Shown here: positions 7,394 through 13,689 of the stretch, in pieces | Numbering within the stretch: the stretch's first letter is position 1 | Layout of the letters: the number at the start of each line of letters is the position of its first letter | Assembly (NCBI GenBank): GCA_934572445.1 | Contig: CAKTLD010000028.1 | Coordinates: 1-17,929, forward strand | DNA: 17,929 bases | Reading direction: 5' to 3' | From: an uncultured Oscillospiraceae bacterium | GTDB taxonomy: Bacteria > Bacillota > Clostridia > Oscillospirales > Oscillospiraceae | The notes under the pieces: model-generated | What the model saw: the letters and a program-made list of their open reading frames with translations, nothing else | The model's database searches: none | Told to the model about the DNA's origin: nothing | Position numbers and translations under genes: made by a program

Positions 7394-8291
7394 CCGCTTT
7401 GCTCTTTTTCTCCGGCAGCTGCGAGAGGATCACCGCCGTAAGCATCAGCGCGCAGCCGAAATACTCGCGCAGACTCATGCGCTCGTTCAGGACGATCGCG
7501 CCGGAAACGACGGCAAAGAAAGATTCAAGGCTCAGCAGCAGCGACACGACCGTCGGGTCGCCATCCTTCTGTGCAAGGACCTGAAGCGTATAGCCCACGC
7601 CGCTCGACAGCACGCCGACATAGAGCAGATACGGGATACAGGTCTTTACGGACTCAAGCGTGGTGTGCTCGCCGAAAACAAGCGCGCCGATGGCCGAAAG
7701 CACGATGACCACTGTGAACTGCGCGCAGGATAGTGCGATGCCGTCCACCTGCTGCACAAAGTGGTCTACGGCGAGGATCTGCGCGGTGAAGGCAAAGGCG
7801 CAAAGAAAAACGTAAAAATCGCCGCTGTTGAAGGAAACGGCGCTGCTGCCGTCGAAGCAGAGGAAATAAAGCCCCGCGACAGCGATGGCAACGCAGAGCC
7901 AGATGGTCTTTTTCGCCTTTTTACCAAGCGCGATGCTGAACACCGGCACGAGCACGATATAAAGCGCCGTGATGAAGCCTGCCTTGCCCGCGGTCGTCGT
8001 TTCGATGCCGAACTGCTGGAGATTGGTCCCGAGTGTGAGGAACACGCCGCAGATCAGGCCGCCGCGCAGCAGCGCGCGCTTCTCCTCCGCGCTGTACTTT
8101 GCGCGCGGATGGATGCGCTGCATGATGGCCATCAGCAACAGCAGCATCAGCACCGCGGGAATGGCGCGCAGCGCGTTGAAGCTGAAGCAGCCAAGGTGCG
8201 CCGCGCTGAGACTCTGCGTGACGAACGAACTGCCCCAGATAAAGGCCGTGATCAGCGGCAGGACGATCTGCCGCACATTTCTCTTGTTCAT
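7371..8291 (-). CDS. EamA/DMT-family inner-membrane transporter
   Basis: 306 residues made of two EamA repeats of five hydrophobic helices each, starting with the typical ITAFIWGSSFV. The short loops, the AGKAGFITALYIVLVP segment and a second-repeat LLSLESFFAVVSGAIVLNE are hallmarks of the drug/metabolite transporter superfamily. The protein should export, or exchange, a small metabolite at the cytoplasmic membrane; the substrate cannot be told. A GGAGG site lies 9 nt before the ATG. The final residues (KKSKAVESEKKA) are encoded by the DNA that also holds the promoter of the next operon. It is divergent from the AlkZ-like gene. Confidence 0.9.
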   Translation of the reverse strand: MNKRNVRQIVLPLITAFIWGSSFVTQSLSAAHLGCFSFNALRAIPAVLMLLLLMAIMQRIHPRAKYSAEEKRALLRGGLICGVFLTLGTNLQQFGIETTTAGKAGFITALYIVLVPVFSIALGKKAKKTIWLCVAIAVAGLYFLCFDGSSAVSFNSGDFYVFLCAFAFTAQILAVDHFVQQVDGIALSCAQFTVVIVLSAIGALVFGEHTTLESVKTCIPYLLYVGVLSSGVGYTLQVLAQKDGDPTVVSLLLSLESFFAVVSGAIVLNERMSLREYFGCALMLTAVILSQLPEKKSKAVESEKKA

Positions 8292-8293
8292 GG

Positions 8294-8322
8294 TTGTCCG
8301 CCTCCAAAGGGTATGTTACAAT
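8294..8322 (+). promoter_or_regulatory. Candidate sigma-A promoter of the AlkZ-like gene
   Basis: TTGTCC (8294-8299) and TACAAT (8317-8322) are 17 bp apart. The start point would be near 8329, leaving a leader of about 72 nt that contains the hairpin at 8344-8367. The -10 overlaps the -10 of the opposing EamA promoter. Confidence 0.55.
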
Positions 8323-8340
8323 AGACTTAAAGAATAGCAA
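8313..8340 (-). promoter_or_regulatory. Candidate sigma-A promoter of the EamA gene
   Basis: On the minus strand TTGCTA (8335-8340) and TAACAT (8313-8318) are 16 bp apart, about 20 bp upstream of the ATG. It is a moderate match, and supported mainly by position. Confidence 0.45.
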
Positions 8341-8343
8341 AAT

Positions 8344-8367
8344 GCGGGCCGTTTCGCAAGGGCCCGC
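8344..8367 (+). other. Hairpin in the leader of the AlkZ-like gene
   Basis: Perfect 7-bp GC-only stem GCGGGCC (8344-8350) with GGCCCGC (8361-8367) and a 10-nt loop. A palindromic GAAAAATTTTTC (8370-8381) and more T-rich sequence follow. It lies in the predicted 5' untranslated region and could act as an attenuator; this is inference from shape only. Confidence 0.4.
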
Positions 8368-8400
8368 CGGAAAAATTTTTCATTTTCAAGGGTAAAAGGA

Positions 8401-9459
8401 ATGAAGATCGACGAGATCCGCGCCATACGCCTGACAAAACAATGGCTTTTTTCCCCTGCCGGATGCGAAGCGGAGGTGCTGCGCGCGCTCTGCGGGCTGC
8501 AAGCGCAGTTTTACGGCAACTGTCTGCACGCGCTGCGTCTGCGCTGCGGCCGCGTCCCTGATGAGGATGCACTGCGCGAGTGCGCTGTAAAGACCTGGAC
8601 ACTGCGCGGCACGCTGCATCTGATCGCGCAGGAGGATCTGCCGCTCTTTCTTCACGAGGGCTGCAGGCATCTTCTGCGCCCCTGCGACACGATGGCAGAT
8701 GACGACTGTCTTTCCGCTGTGCGCAAGCGGGAGCTGTCTGCGATCATCCTGGATGCCGCCGCGCACGGCTGCGGCGGACGCGATGAGCTGCGCGAGCGCT
8801 GCCGCATGGCGGGCATGACCGCACGCGAGGAAAAAAGCGCGTTTGACTCCTGGGGCGGCCTGCTTCGCGCGCTGTGTGAGAGCGGCGAGCTTTGCCACAC
8901 CGCACAGCAGAATAAAGCCTTTCACCCTTGCCCGCCGTTCACACCGATGTCTAAGGCAGACGCTCTGCGCGAGCTGCTGCGCCGGTACCTGACCGCCTAC
9001 GGTCCCGCGACGGTACAGGATATGACCTACTTCTTTGCCCTGCCGCAGCGTGAGCTGCTGCCGGTGTTGAAATCGCTCGCCCCGCAGGAGTTCATTTGTG
9101 AAGGAAAAACCTTTTACAACCTCGGTGATACGGCTGTTGGCGGAGAGCTCTCCTGCTGCCGCTTTCTTGCGGGCTTCGATCCCCTGATGCTCGGTTACGA
9201 GAAAAGGACGAGCCTGTTCCTGCCGGAGTCGGCGCTGCGCGGCGTATTCACGCTCGCAGGCATCGTGCGCCCCACGATCCTGCTCGACGGGCAGGTTTCC
9301 GGCATCTGGAAACGCAGAGGGAAGACTGTCGAATTGACAGCTCTGGTTCCCTTACTGTCCGCACAGCGCGGAAAAATCGAAGAGGAAGCCCTTCGGATTT
9401 TTGGGGATACGGTCTCCAGACCGGTCTGGCGCGATTCAGCCGCACCCCGCAGGGCGTAA
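8401..9459 (+). CDS. AlkZ-like DNA glycosylase (HTH_42 winged-helix family)
   Basis: 352 residues. The segment ALCGLQAQFYGN places Gln34 and Gln36 in the Q-x-Q motif that carries catalysis in Streptomyces AlkZ. KTWTLRGTLHLIAQEDL (about 64-80) is the matching second hallmark, and the rest has the length and pattern of the HTH_42 (PF06224) fold of tandem winged helices. AlkZ and its relatives excise alkylated or cross-linked bases from DNA; many uncharacterised homologues are just called 'winged helix DNA-binding domain protein'. Whether this one unhooks interstrand cross-links or removes small alkyl lesions is unknown. AAGGG lies 8 nt before the ATG. The gene stands alone between a divergent transporter and a strong terminator, and its helicase neighbour pcrA converges on it. 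Confidence 0.82.
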   Translation: MKIDEIRAIRLTKQWLFSPAGCEAEVLRALCGLQAQFYGNCLHALRLRCGRVPDEDALRECAVKTWTLRGTLHLIAQEDLPLFLHEGCRHLLRPCDTMADDDCLSAVRKRELSAIILDAAAHGCGGRDELRERCRMAGMTAREEKSAFDSWGGLLRALCESGELCHTAQQNKAFHPCPPFTPMSKADALRELLRRYLTAYGPATVQDMTYFFALPQRELLPVLKSLAPQEFICEGKTFYNLGDTAVGGELSCCRFLAGFDPLMLGYEKRTSLFLPESALRGVFTLAGIVRPTILLDGQVSGIWKRRGKTVELTALVPLLSAQRGKIEEEALRIFGDTVSRPVWRDSAAPRRA

Positions 9460-9496
9460 GGAACAAGCAGCGCCTGCAGCGCTGCACGAGTCAAGG

Positions 9497-9531
9497 GAGG
9501 CGTTCTCTTTCCAAAGGGAACGCCTCTTTTT
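9497..9531 (+). terminator. Intrinsic terminator of the AlkZ-like gene
   Basis: Arms GAGGCGTTCTCTTT (9497-9510) and AAAGGGAACGCCTC (9513-9526) pair over 14 positions with one G-T pair, the innermost pairs opening to form the loop. TTTTT follows at 9527-9531. Confidence 0.9.
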
Positions 9532-9579
9532 CGCACAGGCGCGTCTCCTTTTATCCCCGCTCTTATGGAGACGTTAGAT

Positions 9580-9620
9580 AAAGGGGGGCGTTCTCTTTCA
9601 AAAAAGAGAACGTCCCCTTT
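9580..9620 (-). terminator. Probable terminator hairpin downstream of pcrA
   Basis: Long inverted repeat (arms 9580-9598 and 9603-9620, one bulged G and one G-T pair) that shares GGCGTTCTCTTT with the hairpin at 9497. On the minus strand the stem ends in TTTATCT, a weak T-tract, so it is the best candidate to end the pcrA transcript. Confidence 0.6.
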
Positions 9621-9627
9621 GACCGCC

Positions 9628-9646
9628 TCCCCACACGGTGTGGGGA
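9628..9646 (-). other. Short perfect hairpin just after the pcrA stop
   Basis: TCCCCACAC (9628-9636) and GTGTGGGGA (9638-9646) form a near-perfect palindrome immediately downstream of pcrA. No T-tract follows in either direction, so it is more likely an mRNA 3'-end stabilising structure than a terminator. Confidence 0.45.
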
Positions 9647-9649
9647 ACA

Positions 9650-12100
9650 TCACAGCTTTGTAATATGAGCTCCCGCTGTTTTCAGCATCAGCTTTTTGGT
9701 GCCGACGGTATCGAACGCCACCTCGAGCAGTGCGTCACCGCCCATGGGCATAATGGAAAGCACCATGCCCCTGCCAAAGGTCTTGTGGCTGATCTGATCG
9801 CCTGCGGCGAGCTGCAAAAGCGGCGCGTTGGCCGCTGCGGGCCGCTGAGAAGCAAGCTTCGGCGTGCTCCTTGTGGGACGGCGCTGCATCACGCTGTCAT
9901 ACCGAGCGGCACCCTGTCCGCGGCCGCCCGTCGAATACGAACCGGCGGTGTCGAAGCCTGTGTCGGCAAAAGCAAAGGACGGCTGGCTCCGCGTCTGCTT
10001 GCCGATCCAGTCGGCATTGTCCGCAGGGACCTCTTCCAGAAAGCGCGATGGTTCACTGGCGCTCGTGCGGCCGAACAACATACGCTGGCGCGTGCAGGTC
10101 ATCGTCAGGCGCTCTTTCGCGCGTGTCATGGCAACGTAGCATAGTCTGCGCTCCTCCTCGACCTCATCGTCATTGTAACGCACACGCTCGCCGGGAAAAA
10201 TACCTTCCTCCATGCCGACGACGTACACACACGGAAATTCAAGGCCCTTGGCGCTGTGCATTGTCATCATCGTCACGCAATTGTCCGTTGTGGCACTGTC
10301 AAGATCGGTGTAGAGCGCGATCTCGTTCAGAAAGCCCGAAAGCGTCGCATCCTCCGGCTCGTTATCGAGAAAGGCGGCGATGTTGGACTTGAGTTCCTGC
10401 ACATTCTCGAGCCGGCCACGGCTCTCGATATCGTTCTTCCCCTCCAGCGTGCGGACATAGGTCGTCTTCTCGCAGACGAGATCATAGAACTCACCGAGCT
10501 CCATCGTCTCCGCCGCTTCGCGCAGCGAATCGATGAGTTGTGCAAAGCGCGTGAGTTTTCCTGCCGCGCTGCTGAGGGCGGCGTACTCTCCCGCCGTGCG
10601 CAGAACGGCCATCATCGGCACGCCCTGCTCCGCTGCCAGATTCTGCACGCGCTCCACGCTCGTCATGCCGATGCCGCGCGGCGGATTATTGATGATGCGG
10701 CGCAGACGCAGGTCATCGCTGGGGTTATTGATCACGGCGAGATAGGCCAGCATATCCTTGACCTCGGCACGCTCGAAGAACTTCATGCCGCCGACGATCT
10801 GATACGGCACACCGTTGCGCTTGAAGGCATATTCGAGCGCGTTCGACTGCGCGTTCATGCGGTAAAGCACAGCGTTGTCCTTCCAGTTCCGGCCGCGGTT
10901 GTAGTCCATCATGATGCTGCTGACGACAAAATTTGCCTCGTCCTGCTCGTTGAAGACGGTCTTGATGAGCACCCGGTCGCCAGTACCCGCGTCGGTCCAG
11001 AGGGTCTTTCCCTTGCGGCCGGTGTTATTTTTGATGACGGCGTTCGCCGCGTCGAGGATGTTCTGCGTGGAGCGGTAGTTCTGCTCCAGGCGGATCGTGC
11101 GGCAGCCCTTGTACTCCTTTTCAAAATTCAGGATGTTTGTAATGTCCGCGCCGCGGAATTTGTAAATACTCTGGTCATCGTCGCCGACAACGCAGATGTT
11201 GCCGTGCGCGCCGACGAGCTGCTTCATCAACAGGTATTGCAGCCGGTTCGTATCCTGATACTCGTCGATGAGCACATAGCGGAACTTATTGCGGTAAAAC
11301 TCGCGCACGTCATCCTCACTTTGCAGCAGCGTGACGGTATGGAGAATAATGTCGTCAAAGTCGAGGGCGTTGGCCTCGGCAAGCTTCTGCACATAGCGCG
11401 CATAGACCCTTGCGATGCGTTCCTTACGCCAGTCGCCGCTGCCGCTCCAGCGGCGCGCATAATCCTGCGCGGTCTCCATCGCATCCTTGGCGTTCGAGAT
11501 CTCAGAGAGCATCTCACGCGGTGGGAACGCCTTCTCGTCCAGCTCCATCTCCTTGACGATATCCTTGAGCACGCGCTTGGAATCATCGGTGTCGTAGATG
11601 GTAAAATCGCGTGAAAAGCCGAGCCGGTCGATATCGCGGCGCAGGATGCGCACACAAGCGGAGTGGAACGTCATGGCCCACACGCTCTCCGCGCCCTGGA
11701 TGCCGAAGGCGGACAGGCGCTCGCGCAGTTCGTTCGCCGCCTTGTTCGTAAACGTCACCGCCAGCACCGACCACGGCGCGGCAGGCTCAAGCGCACAGAG
11801 GTGCACCATGCGGCTGCGCTCGTCGGAGGCAGGATGCTCGGGGTAATGCTCCAGAAACGTGAGGTCGTCCTCCGTCGCCCAGGCGGGAACCTCCGCGCTG
11901 TCGCTCCCCCGCCCGTAGGTCAGAAGATTGGCCACCCTGTTGATCAGCACCGTTGTCTTGCCGCTGCCCGCGCCCGCAAGCAGCAACAGCGCGCCCTCCG
12001 TCGTCAGCACGCCGCGGCGCTGCTCCGGATTCAATCTTGCAAAATCCCGCGCAATGGCCGCCCTGCGTGCGGCGGCATAACGGGAGTCAAAATCACTCAT
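9650..12100 (-). CDS. pcrA: ATP-dependent DNA helicase PcrA (UvrD/Rep superfamily 1A)
   Basis: 816 residues with all SF1A motifs in order: Q motif LNPEQRRG (23-30), Walker A AGAGSGKTT (42-50), motif Ia AVTFTNKAANEL, Walker B DEYQD (279-283), motif III GDDDQSIYKFRGA (306-318), motif IV LEQNYRST (338-345), motif V MTMHSAKGLEFPCVYVVG, and motif VI VAMTRAKERL. The C-terminal domain after a low-complexity linker (QISHKTFGRGMVLSI...) is the Tudor-like module that binds RNA polymerase in Gram-positive PcrA. About 50 extra residues between motifs I and Ia (about 61-108) are typical of clostridial members. It unwinds DNA 3' to 5' in repair, plasmid replication and conflict resolution. I choose the ATG at 12100 (AAGGTGAG about 8 nt upstream); the ATG at 12106 is too close to that site. 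Confidence 0.95.
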   Translation of the reverse strand: MSDFDSRYAAARRAAIARDFARLNPEQRRGVLTTEGALLLLAGAGSGKTTVLINRVANLLTYGRGSDSAEVPAWATEDDLTFLEHYPEHPASDERSRMVHLCALEPAAPWSVLAVTFTNKAANELRERLSAFGIQGAESVWAMTFHSACVRILRRDIDRLGFSRDFTIYDTDDSKRVLKDIVKEMELDEKAFPPREMLSEISNAKDAMETAQDYARRWSGSGDWRKERIARVYARYVQKLAEANALDFDDIILHTVTLLQSEDDVREFYRNKFRYVLIDEYQDTNRLQYLLMKQLVGAHGNICVVGDDDQSIYKFRGADITNILNFEKEYKGCRTIRLEQNYRSTQNILDAANAVIKNNTGRKGKTLWTDAGTGDRVLIKTVFNEQDEANFVVSSIMMDYNRGRNWKDNAVLYRMNAQSNALEYAFKRNGVPYQIVGGMKFFERAEVKDMLAYLAVINNPSDDLRLRRIINNPPRGIGMTSVERVQNLAAEQGVPMMAVLRTAGEYAALSSAAGKLTRFAQLIDSLREAAETMELGEFYDLVCEKTTYVRTLEGKNDIESRGRLENVQELKSNIAAFLDNEPEDATLSGFLNEIALYTDLDSATTDNCVTMMTMHSAKGLEFPCVYVVGMEEGIFPGERVRYNDDEVEEERRLCYVAMTRAKERLTMTCTRQRMLFGRTSASEPSRFLEEVPADNADWIGKQTRSQPSFAFADTGFDTAGSYSTGGRGQGAARYDSVMQRRPTRSTPKLASQRPAAANAPLLQLAAGDQISHKTFGRGMVLSIMPMGGDALLEVAFDTVGTKKLMLKTAGAHITKL

Positions 12101-12133
12101 ACGCATTTCTCACCTTTTCCGTAATGTATCGAC

Positions 12134-12162
12134 ATCTTACCCTTTTTTCCCCCTGAGGTCAA
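12134..12162 (-). promoter_or_regulatory. Sigma-A promoter of pcrA
   Basis: On the minus strand TTGACC (12157-12162) and TAAGAT (12134-12139) are 17 bp apart, about 34 bp upstream of the chosen ATG. The degenerate LexA-like box at 12180-12193 lies 17 bp upstream of the -35. Confidence 0.65.
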
Positions 12163-12179
12163 CCGCCTTTTGCAAAAAT

Positions 12180-12193
12180 AGAATTTTTGTTCG
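12180..12193. promoter_or_regulatory. Degenerate LexA-like box between the divergent promoters
   Basis: AGAATTTTTGTTCG keeps the GTTCG half of CGAAC-N4-GTTCG; the other half is AGAAT (two changes). Its centre is 28 bp from that of the next box. It is weaker than the other two and may be fortuitous in AT-rich DNA. Confidence 0.35.
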
Positions 12194-12201
12194 ATTTTCT
12201 A

Positions 12202-12230
12202 TTGACAAGAACGTTCGTTCGATTTATAAT
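12202..12230 (+). promoter_or_regulatory. Consensus sigma-A promoter of the SOS operon
   Basis: TTGACA (12202-12207), 17-bp spacer, TATAAT (12225-12230): a full consensus match. Such a strong promoter would need tight repression, which fits the two LexA boxes laid over it. The start point is predicted near 12237. Confidence 0.93.
12208..12221 (+). promoter_or_regulatory. LexA box 1, in the promoter spacer
   Basis: AGAACGTTCGTTCG matches the Firmicutes LexA (DinR) half-sites CGAAC and GTTCG at nine of ten positions. It starts directly after the -35 and ends 3 bp before the -10, so a bound repressor would exclude RNA polymerase. Confidence 0.82.
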
Positions 12231-12236
12231 GATACT

Positions 12237-12250
12237 CGAACAAAAGTTCT
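12237..12250 (+). promoter_or_regulatory. LexA box 2, at the predicted transcription start
   Basis: CGAACAAAAGTTCT matches the LexA half-sites at nine of ten positions. Its centre is 29 bp from that of box 1, near three helical turns, so two LexA dimers could bind roughly the same face. Confidence 0.8.
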
Positions 12251-12268
12251 AACCGTCAGGAGGATGTT

Positions 12269-12397
12269 ATGATGGCTGCTTCTACTTTGATCTTTGTGCT
12301 CATCGGTGTCGGGTTCGTTTCCGGCAATGTGATGAAAATGCTGATGTGGCTCGACGAGCCGCAATCCGGACGCCGCAAGGCAAGATACGCCCGCTGA
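12269..12397 (+). CDS. 42-residue single-pass membrane peptide, first gene of the SOS operon
   Basis: 42 residues (41 if the second ATG at 12272 is used). A strong AGGAGG at 12258-12263 serves either start, the second at the better distance. A hydrophobic stretch (ASTLIFVLIGVGFVSGNV, about residues 4-21, continuing to MKMLMWL) is followed by a short acidic patch (DEP) and a basic tail (GRRKARYAR), predicting an inner-membrane peptide with its C terminus in the cytoplasm. I do not recognise a family. Position and size recall SOS-induced membrane micropeptides such as SidA or TisB, but no sequence likeness is claimed. It lies directly behind the LexA-box promoter, and its stop is 6 bp before the radical-SAM gene. 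It may be a damage-response effector, or partly a coupling leader for the next gene. Confidence 0.75.
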   Translation: MMAASTLIFVLIGVGFVSGNVMKMLMWLDEPQSGRRKARYAR

Positions 12398-12403
12398 CGC
12401 ATA

Positions 12404-13672
12404 ATGGATCTGCTTGATAAGCTCACGATCCTGACCGACGCAGCCAAGTATGACGCCGCCTGTACCTCGAGCGGGGCACGGCGTGGCTATCAGGCGGGCA
12501 AGATCGGCTCAACATCGTCATCCGTCGCAGGCTGCTGCCACAGCTTTTCGGCAGATGGCCGCTGCGTGACGCTTCTCAAGGTGCTGCTCTCGAACGATTG
12601 CTGCTATAACTGCAAGTACTGCGTCAACCGCTGTACGAATGATACGCCGCGCGCATCCTTCACGCCCGAGGAACTGGCAGAGTTGACGATCGGCTTTTAT
12701 CGGCGCAATTATATCGAGGGGCTGTTCCTCTCCTCCGGTGTGCTGCGCTCGCCGGACTACACGACGGAGCTGATGATCCGCGCGCTGTCGATCCTGCGCA
12801 ATGAGTACCGCTTCAACGGCTATATCCACGCCAAGGCCATTCCCGGCACCTCGCCGGAGCTTGTTGAACAGCTCGGCTTTTTGGCCGACCGCCTGAGCGT
12901 GAACATCGAGCTGCCGAGCGAGGCGGGACTGAAGCTTCTTGCCCCCAACAAGACAAAGCAGGCCATCCTGCGTCCCATGACGCAGATCCGCGACCGAACG
13001 CAGCAAAGTCGGCAGGAACTGGTCAAATACCGGCATGCACCGCGCTTTGCTCCCGCGGGCCAAAGCACGCAGCTCATCGTCGGCGCGACAAAAGAAAGCG
13101 ATCTGCACATTCTGAATCTGACGCAGGCGCTCTATGACTCCTATCGTCTCAAACGAGTGTTCTACTCCGCCTATGTGCCGGTGGTCGAGAACACGCTCCT
13201 GCCCGCACTTGACACCAAACCGCCTCTGCTGCGCGAGCATCGGCTCTATCAGGCCGACTGGCTGCTGCGGTTCTACGGTTTCCGCGCAAATGAGCTGCTT
13301 GACGACAGCGCTCCGGACTTCGATACTCAGTTCGACCCAAAGTGCTGTTGGGCATTGCGCCATCCCGAATTTTTTCCCGTCGAGGTGAACCGTGCGGACT
13401 ACGAAGCACTGCTGCGTGTGCCTGGGATCGGCGTGGTAAGCGCAAAACGCATCCTGGTCGCACGGCGCACGGGGCCGCTCCATGCGGAGGACCTGCGCAG
13501 ACTCGGGGTCGTGATGAAGCGGGCACAATACTTTCTGACTTGCAGCGGGCAATACGCCTCGCCATTCAGATTATCACAGGAGAGCATTTTGTCCAACCTG
13601 ATTGCCGTAGAACGGCGCGCGCTGCCGCAGGCAGAGGCACAGCAGCTCTCCCTTTTTGATCAGGTCGGCTGA
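12404..13672 (+). CDS. Putative DNA modification/repair radical SAM protein with HhH domain and beta-clamp motif (TIGR03916 type)
   Basis: 422 residues. The radical-SAM cluster motif is CCYNCKYC (66-73; Cys66, Cys70 and Cys73 bind the 4Fe-4S). Additional cysteines at 20, 44, 45, 54, 67 and 77 crowd the N-terminal part. A helix-hairpin-helix DNA-binding element is at about 333-352 (LLRVPGIGVVSAKRIL). The extreme C terminus is QQLSLFDQVG, and QLSLF (13643-13657) is a perfect beta sliding clamp-binding pentapeptide. The order rSAM then HhH, and the DUF4130 partner next door, fit the family named 'putative DNA modification/repair radical SAM protein'. The reaction is unknown. No Shine-Dalgarno site is visible in the 20 nt before the ATG, which suggests coupling to the upstream peptide gene. 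It sits in an apparent SOS operon. Confidence 0.9.
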   Translation: MDLLDKLTILTDAAKYDAACTSSGARRGYQAGKIGSTSSSVAGCCHSFSADGRCVTLLKVLLSNDCCYNCKYCVNRCTNDTPRASFTPEELAELTIGFYRRNYIEGLFLSSGVLRSPDYTTELMIRALSILRNEYRFNGYIHAKAIPGTSPELVEQLGFLADRLSVNIELPSEAGLKLLAPNKTKQAILRPMTQIRDRTQQSRQELVKYRHAPRFAPAGQSTQLIVGATKESDLHILNLTQALYDSYRLKRVFYSAYVPVVENTLLPALDTKPPLLREHRLYQADWLLRFYGFRANELLDDSAPDFDTQFDPKCCWALRHPEFFPVEVNRADYEALLRVPGIGVVSAKRILVARRTGPLHAEDLRRLGVVMKRAQYFLTCSGQYASPFRLSQESILSNLIAVERRALPQAEAQQLSLFDQVG

Positions 13673-13689
13673 GATTCCGGAGGAATTCC

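Noticed and set aside
9541..9579. CGTCTCC / GGAGACG inverted repeat between the terminators
   Set aside because: Seven base pairs around an 18-nt loop without a T-tract or neighbouring gene start; not distinguishable from chance.
9195..9653. Minus-strand open frame crossing the intergenic region between the AlkZ-like gene and pcrA
   Set aside because: It runs through two terminator hairpins and the coding 3' end of the AlkZ-like gene, with no start signal.
10256..11614. 452-codon open frame on the plus strand inside pcrA
   Set aside because: It mirrors the conserved helicase motifs on the other strand and has no recognisable family or ribosome site.
12518..13552. 344-codon minus-strand open frame inside the radical-SAM gene
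   Set aside because: Codon-bias shadow. The plus strand carries the CxxxCxxC, HhH and QLSLF motifs.
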